64,000 nucleotides of DNA, taken from the NCBI RefSeq assembly GCF_001315105.1, contig NZ_BAZR01000002.1, positions 124,001 to 188,000 of the forward strand. The letters run 5' to 3'. The notes beneath the pieces were generated by a model, which worked only from the letters and a program-made list of their open reading frames with translations, made no database searches and had not been told where the DNA came from. Below, piece by piece: positions 46,102 through 56,081 of this stretch. Both the position numbers and the translations under genes were made by a program. Source of the DNA: Paenibacillus sp. JCM 10914. GTDB lineage: Bacteria; Bacillota; Bacilli; Paenibacillales; Paenibacillaceae. Numbering within the stretch: the first letter of the stretch is position 1; every line of letters starts with the position of its first letter.

Positions 46102-48972
46102 ATGAAGACCCTTGACAGAATGGCAGAGGGACCTTGGCAGAAATATCACGGTCCGAACTTGGGGTACATCCAAGATCAGTATGAGAAGTTTTTGCAAGAC
46201 CCGGAATCAGTGGAACCTGGATATCGTGAATTGTTTGCTAGTTGGGGGCCACCCCCGGCGTTAGAGCACAATGAAAAGAAAGCGGATTCGCAAAACCATG
46301 GCACAGGTTTCGATTCACGACTGCTGAAAAAAGGCGTGGATGCTGGCAAATTGGTATGGAATATTAGAACCTATGGTCATCTTGCGGCCGACATTGATCC
46401 CATTGGAATTGGGAACGAAGCAGACACACGTCTTCTTCAACCGGAAAGCTACCAGCTCAGTCAAGCTGATTTGGCAGCCCTGCCGGCAGAGATCGTCTGG
46501 GAGGAGGCTCCTGGTGATATCAAGAACGGTTATGAGGCTATCCAGCGGCTGTTGCAATTATATACAGGCACGATCGCATATGAGTTCAGTCATATTCACG
46601 ACGAAGAAGAGCGTAAATGGCTTAACCAACGTGCTGAGGAAGGCCCGTCTTCGCTAAATGCACAAGAACGCGAAGCACTTCTCAAACAGCTGCTCCAAGC
46701 CGAACAATTCGAAGAATTCCTACACCGTACATTCGTAGGCGCCAAGCGATTCTCGGTTGAAGGCAACGAATCTCTCGTGCCGCTGCTCGAAGAGATCGTA
46801 CGTCAATCGGCAGAGCGTGAAGTGGATTCCATTCTGGTCGGTATGGCTCACCGTGGCCGTTTGAACGTACTTGCCCATGTGATGGGTAAGGATTACGGCA
46901 AGATTTTCTCGGAGTTCATGCATTCTCCGAACAAACATCTTGTGCCTTCCGAAGGCTCCATGGGCATTAACTATGGTTGGACCGGTGATGTGAAGTACCA
47001 TCTGGGTGCTGACCGTTACTTGAAGAAGGACGAAGTTCGTCAAGTGCGGATTAACCTTGCGAACAATCCGAGTCATCTGGAATACGTGAACCCAGTGGTT
47101 GAGGGCTATGCACGTGCTGCTCAGGAAGACCGCAGTCAAGCCGGATATCCGAAGCAGGATGTTAATAAAGCACTGAGCATTCAAATTCACGGTGATTCCG
47201 CTTTCCCGGGGGAAGGCATCGTACCAGAAACGTTGAACTTTAACAAATTGCCGGGATTCCGTACAGGCGGATCGATTCACATCATCGTGAATAACCGGAT
47301 CGGATTTACGACAGAAGGTAAAGACTCCAGATCTACGCACTATGCAAGCGATTTGGCCAAAGGCTACGAAATTCCGATTATTCACGTGAATGCGGATGAT
47401 CCGGAAGCGTGTGTTGCCGTTGCCCGTCTTGCGAGCGAATATCGCAACAAATTCAAGAAGAGCATTCTGATCGATCTGGTCGGCTACCGCAAATACGGAC
47501 ACAACGAAACGGATGATCCGGAAACCACCCAGCCGCTGATTTACCAGAAGGTAAAGAGTCACCCTTCTGTCAGCACGCTGTACGCGAAGAAACTGGTTGA
47601 AGGTACGGTTCTTTCACAAGAGCAAGCTGATCAATTGAAGACTTCCGTCATCGATGTATTAAAGAAGGCTTATGAAGAAGTGAAGTCCAAAGAACCTGTC
47701 GATCATACGCTGCTTGGTTTGAATGCAACCGATGGTAAATCCGCCGTAGAAGCTAACACGAACGTGTCTGCCGAAGTTCTGCGTGGAATCAACCGTGAGC
47801 TGCTGCATTGGCCGGAAGGCTTCACGGTGTATCCGAAGCTGAAGCGTATTCTTGAGCGTCGCAGTAACTCGCTGAACGAAGGCGAGAAGGTCGATTGGGG
47901 ACATGCCGAGACACTGGCATTCGCTACGATTCTTGCTGACGGCAAGCCGATTCGTATTACCGGACAGGACGCGGAACGCGCGACGTTTGCCTTCCGTAAT
48001 CTCGTGTTGCACGACTCTGTTAACGGAGATACGTTCTGCCCGCTGCATCGATTGCCGCAAGCGAAGGCGTCGTTCGCTATCCACAACAGCCCGCTTACGG
48101 AGGCTGCTGTCGTTGGATTCGAATACGGCTACAATGTATATTCTCCGGAAACCTTGGTGATCTGGGAAGCGCAATATGGTGATTTCACGAACTGTGCGCA
48201 AGTGCTGATCGATCAGTTTATTTCCGCGGGACGCTCGAAGTGGAGACAGAAATCAAGTCTTGTCATGCTGCTGCCGCACGGTTATGAAGGCAACGGTCCT
48301 GAGCACTCCAGTGCTCGTCTGGAACGTTTCTTACAACTTAGCGGTGAAGATAACTGGACCGTTGTGAATTTATCTTCCGCTGCTCAATATTTTCATCTCC
48401 TTCGCAAGCAGGCATCACAGACGGAAACCGAAGATGCGCGTCCGCTGATCGTGATGTCACCGAAGAGTTTGATTCGCAATCCACGCGCAGCCTCTACGGT
48501 AAATGCGTTTAGCGAAGGCGGCTTCCAGAAGGTCATCGAACAGCCGGGGCTTGGCAAATCACCGAAGAAGGTAGAGCGTCTTGTACTTTGCTCCGGTAAG
48601 GTGGCCATCGATCTGGAGGAAGCGATCGATAAACAGCAGGACGAGGATCAATCCTGGGTGCATATTCTCCGGGTGGAACAGCTGTATCCGTTCCCGAAAG
48701 AAGAAATTTCCCGTGTGTTGCAGAAGTATCCGAACTTGAAAGAAATTTTGTGGGTACAGGAAGAGCCACAGAACATGGGCGGCTGGAGCTTTATGGAGCC
48801 GAAAATCCGTGAAATTGCACCGAAAGGCACTGAGGTCCGTTACAGCGGACGTCCTGAGCGTTCAAGCCCCGCAACAGGCTATCAGGATGTTCATGTGTAT
48901 GAGCAACAGACCATCATTTCATTTGCCCTTAATCGTAAAACTATAAATCAAGAGATCTCATTGGGGAGGTAG
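46102..48972 (+). CDS. odhA: 2-oxoglutarate dehydrogenase E1 component
   Basis: A 956-residue thiamine-diphosphate enzyme that decarboxylates 2-oxoglutarate in the citric acid cycle and passes the succinyl group to the E2 subunit. The N-terminal PWQKYHGPNLGYIQDQYEKFLQDP is the usual E2-binding start. HRGRLNVLAHVMGK, GDSAFPGEGIV and NNRIGFTT mark the cofactor domain; EYGYNVYSPETLVIWEAQYGDF lies in the pyrimidine domain. Its length fits the Bacillus enzyme. ATG 46102 follows GGAGGGAG. odhB begins five bases after the stop. Confidence 0.97.
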   Translation: MKTLDRMAEGPWQKYHGPNLGYIQDQYEKFLQDPESVEPGYRELFASWGPPPALEHNEKKADSQNHGTGFDSRLLKKGVDAGKLVWNIRTYGHLAADIDPIGIGNEADTRLLQPESYQLSQADLAALPAEIVWEEAPGDIKNGYEAIQRLLQLYTGTIAYEFSHIHDEEERKWLNQRAEEGPSSLNAQEREALLKQLLQAEQFEEFLHRTFVGAKRFSVEGNESLVPLLEEIVRQSAEREVDSILVGMAHRGRLNVLAHVMGKDYGKIFSEFMHSPNKHLVPSEGSMGINYGWTGDVKYHLGADRYLKKDEVRQVRINLANNPSHLEYVNPVVEGYARAAQEDRSQAGYPKQDVNKALSIQIHGDSAFPGEGIVPETLNFNKLPGFRTGGSIHIIVNNRIGFTTEGKDSRSTHYASDLAKGYEIPIIHVNADDPEACVAVARLASEYRNKFKKSILIDLVGYRKYGHNETDDPETTQPLIYQKVKSHPSVSTLYAKKLVEGTVLSQEQADQLKTSVIDVLKKAYEEVKSKEPVDHTLLGLNATDGKSAVEANTNVSAEVLRGINRELLHWPEGFTVYPKLKRILERRSNSLNEGEKVDWGHAETLAFATILADGKPIRITGQDAERATFAFRNLVLHDSVNGDTFCPLHRLPQAKASFAIHNSPLTEAAVVGFEYGYNVYSPETLVIWEAQYGDFTNCAQVLIDQFISAGRSKWRQKSSLVMLLPHGYEGNGPEHSSARLERFLQLSGEDNWTVVNLSSAAQYFHLLRKQASQTETEDARPLIVMSPKSLIRNPRAASTVNAFSEGGFQKVIEQPGLGKSPKKVERLVLCSGKVAIDLEEAIDKQQDEDQSWVHILRVEQLYPFPKEEISRVLQKYPNLKEILWVQEEPQNMGGWSFMEPKIREIAPKGTEVRYSGRPERSSPATGYQDVHVYEQQTIISFALNRKTINQEISLGR

Positions 48973-48977
48973 CGGCT

Positions 48978-50235
48978 GTGAGCGAAATTACTGTACCAGC
49001 TATGGGCGAATCCATCACCGAAGGAACGATATTCAAATGGCACGTTAAAGAAGGGGATAGCGTTAACATTGGTGATGTTCTGCTCGAGTTAGAAACGGAT
49101 AAGGTTAATCTTGAGATTAGCGCAGAGTCAGAAGGCGTTGTGCAAAAAATCCTTCGTCAAGAAGGGGAGAATGTGACGATCGGCGAAGTGATCGGCCAAA
49201 TCTCCGCACAGGAAGGCGTTTCGAATGCACCGGCATCGAAAGCAGAGGAGGCATCTGCACCAGCAGAGGCGCCGAAAGTTTCAGAGACACCGAAAGCAGC
49301 TTCTGCACCAGTACCGGCAGAGAACGGGGAAGGATCAGGGCTGACTGCATCGCCATCCGCACGCAAGCTGGCTCGTGAGCGCGGGATTGATCTGGACCAG
49401 GTACAGGGCCGTGATCCAATCGGTCGTATTTATCATGACGACGTGAAGACTCACAACGAAGGTAGCAAGCCGGCTGCAGCACCAAGCAAGCCAGCGACAG
49501 CTCCTGCTGCTCAAGCGCCTGCTGCTGAATATGGCAAACCGGTTGAGCGTACACGTATGTCACGTCGCCGTCAGACGATCGCGAATCGTCTGGTAGAAGC
49601 CCAACATACGGCAGCAATGCTCACAACGTTTAACGAAGTGGATATGACAGCAATCTTGGACGTTCGTAAGCGTCGCAAGCAAGCTTTCCAAGAGAAGCAT
49701 GATGTGGCTTGGGCTTTATGTCCTTCTTCACGAAGCTGTCGTGGGTGCATTGAAGAAGTACCCTCACCTGAATGCCGAAATTGATGGCGACGATATTGTT
49801 GTGAAGAAATTTTATGATATCGGCATCGCTGTATCTGCCAAAGAAGGCCTGGTCGTACCAGTTGTTCGTGATGCAGATCGTCTGGGCTTTGCTGAAATCG
49901 AGAAAGAAATCGGTAATCTTGCTGGTAAGGCTCGTAACAATGCGCTCGCATTGTCTGAGCTGCAAGGCGGAACGTTCACGATTACGAACGGCGGCGTATT
50001 CGGATCGCTGTTGTCCACACCAATCCTGAACACACCTCAAGTCGGTATTCTCGGAATGCACAAAATTCAGCTTCGTCCTGTTGCGATTGATGCTGAGCGC
50101 ATGGAGAACCGTCCGATGATGTATATCGCATTGTCGTACGATCACCGTATCGTGGATGGTTCCGAAGCGGTTCGCTTCCTGGTGACGGTGAAGGAGCTTC
50201 TGGAAGATCCGGAATCCTTGTTGCTGGAAGGCTAA
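48978..50235 (+). CDS. odhB: Dihydrolipoamide succinyltransferase E2 (two frameshifts)
   Basis: About 420 residues after repair. The lipoyl domain has the modified lysine K42 in ETDKVNLEI; an Ala/Pro linker leads to the subunit-binding domain ([28 protein letters not shown]), and the catalytic domain ends with [15 protein letters not shown]. Two single G losses (about 49705 and 49737) disturb the frame; with both restored the chain reads [30 protein letters not shown]. Two close breaks in an essential-type gene point to sequence error. The start is GTG 48978 behind GGGAGGTAG. E3 is not in the window. Confidence 0.95.
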
Positions 50236-50259
50236 GCTTCCGCATAATAGAGTTCGACC

Positions 50260-50293
50260 AAAGGTCGCATGGGGTAGCCCATGCGACCTTTTT
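50260..50293 (+). terminator. Terminator of the odhAB operon
   Basis: AAAGGTCGCATGGG (50260-50273) pairs with CCCATGCGACCTTT (50278-50291), followed by T. Confidence 0.85.
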
Positions 50294-50379
50294 AGTGGAA
50301 TGGCTTGGTTTGATTTTCTAATAGGATCAAGTTAACATGACTATAGATGCGGAGACAATTCTGGGAGGAGAGATCAGAT

Positions 50380-51446
50380 ATGACAAAGAAGGCACGCACA
50401 TTGATATTTACAGGTGCTTATGCAGAAGCAACCCAGACGGGTGTATGTGTATATAGCTTCGACGACGAGAGTGGCAAGATGGAATTGCTCGATGAGGTAT
50501 CTGGGATTAAAAACCCGACGTTTGTTAACGTGAACCCTGGAACCGAGCGTTTATATGCGATTGGCGAAATTTCGGACGATGGAGAGAAAGCGGCAGAGAT
50601 TGTTACGTTTGCAATCGATCCGGCATCAGGTAAGTTGACTGAGCTGAATCGGGTTCGCAGTGTCAGCAGCTCTACCTGCCATATTCAAAGAGATGAAGCC
50701 GGTAAGCATCTTATTGTTACAAGTTATCATGGCGGTCTTGTTGGGCTTCACCGTATCGACGAGGACGGAGTGGCCGGGGAGCTGCTGGATGAGAAGAAGC
50801 ATGCGGAGCTGGTAGCGATCCGAGACGATCAACAGCCAAGAGCGCATTCTGCGTTCTATAGCCCGGACGAGAAATACATATTTGTGCAGGATTTGGGTCT
50901 GGACAAGATCCTTAGCTACACGCTGGTTAACGAAACATTGAATTATGTGGGTGAGACCGTATTGGATGAGGGAGTAGGACCTCGTCATCTCGCGTTTCAT
51001 CCAAGTGGCAAGTATGCGTACGTGATCAACGAACTGAACTCGAGTGTGACAGTCCTTCAATATGAGACAGGGAGACTATCGCCACTTGAGACGGTGTCGA
51101 CGCTGCCCGTGGATTTCGACGGTGAAAGCTATTGTGCGGAGATTGCGGTTGCGGAAGATGGTCGGACAGTGTACGGCTCCAATCGAGGACATGACAGCAT
51201 CGTGGTATTCTCGGTGCATGAGGGTACGGGACGTTTGTCACCGGTCCAATATATATCGACCGAAGGGGGGCATCCTCGGCACTTCGCTTGAGTCCTAATG
51301 GTCAGTTCCTGATTGTCGCCAATCGAGATGGAAATAATCTGGTACTGTACACCGTCGATCCGGAGGATGGCAAATTAGACTACACCGGTTATGCCGTTTC
51401 ACAGTCGAAGCCTGTCTGCGTGAAGCCAGCCGTCTTCGCAAGGTGA
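50380..51446 (+). CDS. Lactonase-family beta-propeller protein (frameshifted)
   Basis: About 355 residues of 7-blade propeller, as in YkgB-type 6-phosphogluconolactonases: FTGAYAEATQTGVCVYSFD at the start, SSTCHIQRDEAGKHLIVTSYHGG, and GPRHLAFHPSGKYAYVINEL. The frame stops at 51291 after GGHPRHFA; with one base restored it goes on LSPNGQFLIVANRDGNN to KPVCVKPAVFAR (51446), the normal family end. It would open 6-phosphogluconolactone or a similar lactone. ATG 50380 follows GGGAGGAGAG. Confidence 0.85.
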
Positions 51447-51460
51447 TATAGTAGCCTAAA

Positions 51461-51547
51461 TTGGTAGCCTTCCTCGCTTCGGATGATGCTTCTTATATCA
51501 CAGGTACCGAGATTTATATCGACGGTGCGGAATCGCTGATTTACTAA
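51461..51547 (+). pseudogene. C-terminal remnant of an SDR gene
   Basis: A stretch of 28 codons plus stop encodes LVAFLASDDASYITGTEIYIDGAESLIY (in two parts: LVAFLASDDASYITG and TEIYIDGAESLIY), nearly the end of a short-chain dehydrogenase. It closely matches residues at the end of the intact SDR at 23632-24429 (LVAFLASDQSKHITG...IDGAESLL). It has no start, cofactor loop or catalytic residues, and follows the lactonase stop by 14 bases. It looks like the leftover of a deletion that removed the rest of an SDR paralogue. Confidence 0.75.
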
Positions 51548-51626
51548 GCATGTAGCGATTTGACAAATTCGAGGTGATTCCTCATAATAAATGAACGTAT
51601 TGTCAAATCAGAATGTGGTGATAAAT

Positions 51627-51869
51627 ATGGGTATCGTCGTTGTGGAAATATGCGACAGCAATTTGATGAGTGCTTTGGAGCTTGAGCATTTGGAGGATCT
51701 CTATCCCGAAATCGCTGTCCTGCGAGCGGATTGCATGAATTTATGTGGTCTATGCAAGCTGCGTCCATACGCCTTGGTGAATGGCAAGCGTGTCTTCGCA
51801 GCAACAACGGAAGAATGCGTCGAGAAGATCAAAGCAGCCATCGAAGCTGAATTGGCTGTTTTCTTATAA
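51627..51869 (+). CDS. DUF1450 family protein (YuzB-like)
   Basis: An 80-residue protein starting MGIVVVEICDSNLMSALELEHLE, with the conserved cysteine cluster CMNLCGLC in the middle and a helical end. These match YuzB/DUF1450, a small family of unknown function found in Bacillota; the cysteines might bind metal or an iron-sulfur cluster. ATG 51627 with GTGGTGAT upstream is preferred to the upstream ATG 51591. Two hairpins follow. Confidence 0.85.
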   Translation: MGIVVVEICDSNLMSALELEHLEDLYPEIAVLRADCMNLCGLCKLRPYALVNGKRVFAATTEECVEKIKAAIEAELAVFL

Positions 51870-51901
51870 TAGTAATTCGTCCTTATGGGCGAATAAGGTT
51901 T

Positions 51902-51930
51902 GAGGCATGGCGTCGATGACGCTATGCCTC
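51902..51930 (+). terminator. Hairpin after the DUF1450 gene
   Basis: GAGGCATGGCGTC (51902-51914) pairs with GACGCTATGCCTC (51918-51930, one mismatch), followed by TTTC. Confidence 0.65.
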
Positions 51931-51951
51931 TTTCATGTTGCTGGGCACAAT

Positions 51952-51983
51952 AATAGCCAGAGGAGCATTGTCCTCTGGCTATT
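51952..51983. terminator. Terminator after trhO
   Basis: AATAGCCAGAGGA (51952-51964) pairs perfectly with 51971-51983; it serves the minus-strand trhO gene and perhaps also the plus strand. Confidence 0.75.
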
Positions 51984-52003
51984 GTAGTTCAGGTTGTCTG
52001 TCG

Positions 52004-52909
52004 TTAGGAAGCGTTATGACTTGCCGCTACGACCTCTTCACAAGCATCGGAGCAGCAGCCGTGATGCAACTCCTCGCAGTCTTCACAGCATACATGCTGC
52101 AGGTGGCAGGCATCGTTATCGCAGTTGATGTAACGATCTTCCGGCTTGCCGCAGTGATGGCATTTGCCGACAATGATGTCTTCTTCCGTCTGGTTGATTG
52201 GCACGGAGATCCGCTCATCAAATACGTAACATTTCCCGTCGAACAAGCGGCCCTGCACCTCCGGATCTTTGCCGTACGTTACAATGCCGCCATCCAGTTG
52301 TGCGACATCCTTAAAGCCTTCTTTCATCATGAAGCCGGTGAGCTTCTCACAACGAATACCGCCTGTGCAGTAGGTGAGAATGGTCTTGTCTTTATGCTCG
52401 CTTAGATTCTCCCGAATCCACTCCGGGAATTCACGGAAGGACTGCACCTTGGGGCGGATGGCATTACGAAAATGGCCGATATCATATTCATAGTCGTTAC
52501 GTCCGTCGATGACGATGACGTCGTCACGTTGTAACTGTTCATAGAATTGTTGAGGAGACAGGCGCGCGCCGCTGATGACATTCGGATCAAGCTCATCTTC
52601 TACGCGGAAGGTCACGAGTTCTTCCCGGTGACGAACGAACATTTTCTTAAAGGCATGCTCCTCCGAAGGATCGATCTTGAATACCATATCTGCGAATAAT
52701 GGATTTGCATGCATATCTTGCATATATTGTTCTGTCTGTTCAATTGTTCCGGAGACGGTACCGTTAATGCCTTCTGATGCAACGAGGATGCGTCCTTTCA
52801 GATTAAGATCCTTGCAATATTGCAAATGTTCATTCTTGAATGCTTCCGGATCCGGAATGTGAACGAATTTATAATACAGAAGGATCTGGTATTTAGCTGG
52901 TTCTGTCAT
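52004..52909 (-). CDS. trhO: tRNA uridine(34) hydroxylase TrhO (rhodanese-type)
   Basis: A 301-residue protein of the YceA/TrhO family: an N-terminal acylphosphatase-like domain ([21 protein letters not shown]), a rhodanese domain with active loop [10 protein letters not shown] (Cys near 179), and a cysteine-rich tail (CHHCG..., [16 protein letters not shown]) that probably binds zinc. The enzyme hydroxylates U34 of certain tRNAs using O2. It starts at ATG 52909 with its own promoter at 52989-52961. Confidence 0.92.
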   Translation of the reverse strand: MTEPAKYQILLYYKFVHIPDPEAFKNEHLQYCKDLNLKGRILVASEGINGTVSGTIEQTEQYMQDMHANPLFADMVFKIDPSEEHAFKKMFVRHREELVTFRVEDELDPNVISGARLSPQQFYEQLQRDDVIVIDGRNDYEYDIGHFRNAIRPKVQSFREFPEWIRENLSEHKDKTILTYCTGGIRCEKLTGFMMKEGFKDVAQLDGGIVTYGKDPEVQGRLFDGKCYVFDERISVPINQTEEDIIVGKCHHCGKPEDRYINCDNDACHLQHVCCEDCEELHHGCCSDACEEVVAASHNAS

Positions 52910-52960
52910 GATTTAATCACCTGTTCTTTTAAGTATTCAGCCCATAAGTTTACTTATAGA

Positions 52961-52989
52961 ATTGTAGTGAATTCGCGTAACATAGTCAA
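52961..52989 (-). promoter_or_regulatory. trhO promoter
   Basis: TTGACT (52989-52984), a 17-base spacer and TACAAT (52966-52961) on the minus strand. Confidence 0.6.
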
Positions 52990-53113
52990 CTTAAATGTAT
53001 AGTAAGTTTTCCATGAAATGTGAAATTCCAGGGTTCCAAGTACAGGGTGATGGGGTTATGATGGAGGGGAACAGGCGAGAAGATCATTCATGAGAGTGGA
53101 GGCGTTGAACAGC

Positions 53114-53752
53114 ATGGTACATATCGAACAGAATGCCATCGTATTGTTCCAAGGGGACAGCATTACGGACTGTGGTCGCGATTATGGAGACCCAGGCAGT
53201 CTGGGGCAGGGATACGCGTTAATGGCTGCCGCCCGGCTTGGAATGGAACAGCCGACAAAGCGATTGCAATTCATGAATCGAGGCATAAGCGGGCATCGTG
53301 TGGTGGATTTGCGAGCACGCTGGGAAAAGGATTGTATGGAGTTAGATCCGACATGGGTGTCCATTCTCGTCGGAATCAATGAAACCGGACGCAAGTATAA
53401 CCGAGGAGAAGCCACTTCAGTAGAAGCGTATTATGAAGGGTACCGTGAAATACTCATCCAGACTCGCGAGAAGACGGGAGCCAGCTTCATCCTGCTGGAA
53501 CCGTTCTTGCTGCCAGTAACGGAAGCGAAGAAAGAATGGCGGGAAGATCTTGATCCCAAAATTCAGGCGGTACGTGAGCTTGCACGAGAGTTTGAGACGT
53601 TATACGTGCCCCTAGACGGGATATTTGCTGCAGCAAGCACCAAGATGGAGATGGCTTATTGGGCGCCGGACGGTGTGCATCCATCACCGGCAGGTCATGC
53701 CTTAATCGCAGAAGCATGGTTAGCCGCGATGAAAGGGAACACGATCTTGTAA
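53114..53752 (+). CDS. SGNH/GDSL-family hydrolase
   Basis: A 212-residue esterase-type protein: block I FQGDSITDCGRD with the nucleophile Ser, block II NRGISGHRVVDL, block III LVGINETG, and block V DGVHPSPAGH with catalytic Asp and His. There is no signal peptide, so it is intracellular; relatives remove acetyl groups from xylan-type oligosaccharides or rhamnogalacturonan. ATG 53114 is chosen because GTGGAGG lies ten bases upstream; an in-frame ATG at 53090 has a weaker site. Confidence 0.9.
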   Translation: MVHIEQNAIVLFQGDSITDCGRDYGDPGSLGQGYALMAAARLGMEQPTKRLQFMNRGISGHRVVDLRARWEKDCMELDPTWVSILVGINETGRKYNRGEATSVEAYYEGYREILIQTREKTGASFILLEPFLLPVTEAKKEWREDLDPKIQAVRELAREFETLYVPLDGIFAAASTKMEMAYWAPDGVHPSPAGHALIAEAWLAAMKGNTIL

Positions 53753-53792
53753 GCTGGCATTCGCTCGCAGGACCAACTAATATAAATTAATT

Positions 53793-53828
53793 AAGCGCTT
53801 CCCAATTCTATACGCTTGGGCAGCGCTT
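53793..53828 (+). terminator. Terminator after the GDSL gene
   Basis: AAGCGCTTCCCAA (53793-53805) pairs with TTGGGCAGCGCTT (53816-53828, one mismatch), followed by a pyrimidine run. Confidence 0.7.
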
Positions 53829-53934
53829 CCTCTTATTATAATGACTAGATTCATCGCGGCGTAGCATGAATATATGAGGTTTAAATAGAAAATGACGATT
53901 GACGAATATGCGAGAGTACATATAAAATATTTAA

Positions 53935-53971
53935 AATAGACCGTTGTTCAAATGTGAACAGCCTATTTTTT
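53935..53971 (+). terminator. Hairpin with U run in the ABC operon leader
   Basis: AATAG...TGTTCA and TGAACA...CTATT form an interrupted stem followed by six T, 99 bases before the substrate-binding protein gene. It could be an attenuator or a second terminator for the GDSL gene. The 317-base gap shows no gene, and no T-box sequence was found. Confidence 0.5.
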
Positions 53972-54069
53972 GACTTTAATACTTTGTTCAATAAAAGCGG
54001 GGAAGCGTTGTCGCTTTATGTTGATTGAAACGATGATGAACGGTCATGGAAAATGAGAGGGGAATAAGG

Positions 54070-55104
54070 ATGAAGAAAAAAATGTGGTTATCGCTTACGT
54101 TATCGGCATTGCTAGTTACGGCAGCAGGTTGCGGGGATAAACCGGCAGGCAACGGAACTGCTGGAAGCGGCGGGGACACGGAGCAAAAATCGTACAGTAT
54201 CGCGATTTCGCAGTATGTGGAGCATCCTTCGCTTGATGCCACCAGAGAAGGTATTCTGGCTGCACTGAAGGAAGCGGGAATATCGGAAGAAGATAATACG
54301 CTCAAGATTGATTACAACAATGCTCAGGGTGATGCATCTAACAACCTGTCCATCGGGCAGAAGCTGAAGGATACGAAGTCTGACCTGGTTGTTGCGATTG
54401 CTACTCCGTCAGCGATGGCTATAGCCGAGAATGTGACGACGAAGCCGGTCTTGTTCGCAGCCGTGACCGATCCGCTTGACGCGAAGCTGGTCGACAGTCT
54501 GGAGAAGCCAGGCGGTAATGTTACGGGTGCATCGGATACGAATCCGGAGGCAACCAAACAGCTGATGAATTTTGTAAGTACGCATTTTCCAGAAGTGAAG
54601 AAGATCGGGCTTGTCATCAATGAAGGCGAAGCGAACGCTGTCGTTATGGCGAAATCCGCTGAGGAAGCGCTGGCGGAACATGGAATTGAGTTAGTCAGAG
54701 CAGCCGTAACGAACACTTCTGAAGTGAAGCAGGCTGCTGAATCGCTGGTCGGTAAAGTCGACGCTTTCTTCATTACGCTGGACAACAACGTAGTAAGCGG
54801 AGTTGATGCCGTTATTCAAACCGCACAACAGAATAAAATCCCATTTTTCTCAAGCGACCGGGATACGGTGGAAGCTGGTGCGTTTGCAACGGTCGGATTC
54901 AAATACTTCGACCATGGTTATCAAGTCGGCCAGATGGCCGTCGATATTCTGAAGAACGGCAAGAATCCAGCGGATATGGAAATCACGAAGCCTGATAAGC
55001 TGGATCTGATCATCAATACGAAGGTTGCCGCCGATTACGGCATTGAAGTGACCGACGCCATGAAGCAGGAAGTCAAAGATCCTGACAACAACATCATTGA
55101 ATAG
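54070..55104 (+). CDS. ABC importer substrate-binding lipoprotein (TrpX type)
   Basis: A 344-residue protein: lipoprotein signal MKKKMWLSLTLSALLVTAAGC with the anchoring Cys, a Gly/Thr spacer, then the ABC_sub_bind (PF04392-like) fold: YSIAISQYVEHPSLDATREGILAAL, FAAVTDPLDAKLVDSL, GNVTGASDTNP. Relatives TrpX import tryptophan or tyrosine, but the ligand here is not proved. ATG 54070 follows GAGGGGAATAAGG. It is first of three genes in order binding protein, permease, ATPase. Confidence 0.9.
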   Translation: MKKKMWLSLTLSALLVTAAGCGDKPAGNGTAGSGGDTEQKSYSIAISQYVEHPSLDATREGILAALKEAGISEEDNTLKIDYNNAQGDASNNLSIGQKLKDTKSDLVVAIATPSAMAIAENVTTKPVLFAAVTDPLDAKLVDSLEKPGGNVTGASDTNPEATKQLMNFVSTHFPEVKKIGLVINEGEANAVVMAKSAEEALAEHGIELVRAAVTNTSEVKQAAESLVGKVDAFFITLDNNVVSGVDAVIQTAQQNKIPFFSSDRDTVEAGAFATVGFKYFDHGYQVGQMAVDILKNGKNPADMEITKPDKLDLIINTKVAADYGIEVTDAMKQEVKDPDNNIIE

Positions 55105-55108
55105 CGGT

Positions 55109-55134
55109 AAGGCGCGGAAACAACTCCGCGCCTT
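55109..55134 (+). other. Intercistronic hairpin in the ABC operon
   Basis: AAGGCGCGGA (55109-55118) pairs exactly with TCCGCGCCTT (55125-55134) and has no T run, so it more likely protects the 3' end of the binding-protein message than ends transcription. This is common where the binding protein is needed in excess. Confidence 0.55.
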
Positions 55135-55161
55135 GCTTAATCTTATAAGGAGGTCAAGGAC

Positions 55162-56081
55162 ATGTTGGATTTCCTGATGAGACTGGATAGTCCGATCGAA
55201 TTGGGGCTTTTGTACGCGCTGATGGCTCTTGGCGTGTATATCACGTTTCGCATTCTGGACTTCCCGGATCTTACAGTGGACGGAAGCTTCACCACGGGCG
55301 GAGCTATTGCTGCCGTTCTGATTACGAATGACGTTAATCCATGGCTCGCTACCATTCTTGCATTTGCAGGGGGAATGTTGGCAGGTACCTGCACGGGGCT
55401 GCTGCATACCAAAGGGAAAATTAACGGATTATTATCCGGTATTATTATGATGATCGCACTCTACTCCATTAACATGAGAATATTGGGCAAGCCGAATATC
55501 TCATTGAGCCGGTTGGACAATGTCTTCGGTTCGATTGACCCCATCTATATTGCGCTCATTATTGTCATTGTGGGCAAACTGCTGCTGGATGTCTTTTTCC
55601 GTACGGACTTGGGGCTGGCGCTCCGCGCTACCGGAGACAACAAGCGGATGATTCGCAGCTTTGGTGCGAATACCGATTCGACCACGATTCTTGGTCTTAG
55701 CATCTCGAACGGTCTCGTTGCCTTGTCAGGAGCACTCATCGCTCAGCAGTCCAGTTTCGCTGATATCAGCTCCGGTATCGGGATGATCGTGATTGGACTG
55801 GCTTCTGTTATCATCGGCGAAGCGTGTTGGGTACCGGTTCAGTCTTCCGGACGACACTGGCTGTGGTGTGCGGTTCGATTATTTACCGGATCGTGGTCGC
55901 AGCCGCATATGAAATCCCGTGGCTGGAAGCTTCCGACTTGAAGCTGATCACGGCGATCATCGTTATCGTAGCGCTCGTAGTACCAACTGCACGCAGGGCT
56001 GTAAGACAGCGATCGCTGGCCCGGAAGCGCTCCGCTGAGATATTATCGACCTATGGTAATAGCAAAGGGGGTGCGCGCTGA
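55162..56081 (+). CDS. ABC importer permease (TrpY type, frameshifted)
   Basis: About 306 residues and eight or nine helices after repair, of the LivH/TrpY type: SPIELGLLYALMALGVYITFRILDFPDLTVDGSF near the start, and LGLALRATGDNKRMIRSFGANTD, the cytoplasmic ATPase-contact loop. One G is lost near 55830: the repaired sequence reads IIGEAVLGTGSVFRTTLAVVCG and ends GNSKGGAR at 56081. ATG 55162 follows AAGGAGG. Its last base overlaps the ATPase start. Confidence 0.9.

Noticed and set aside
53935..53971. T-box or tryptophan riboswitch ahead of the TrpX-type operon
   Set aside because: There is a hairpin with U run, but no T-box sequence (AGGGTGGNACCGCG) or specifier-loop structure was found.
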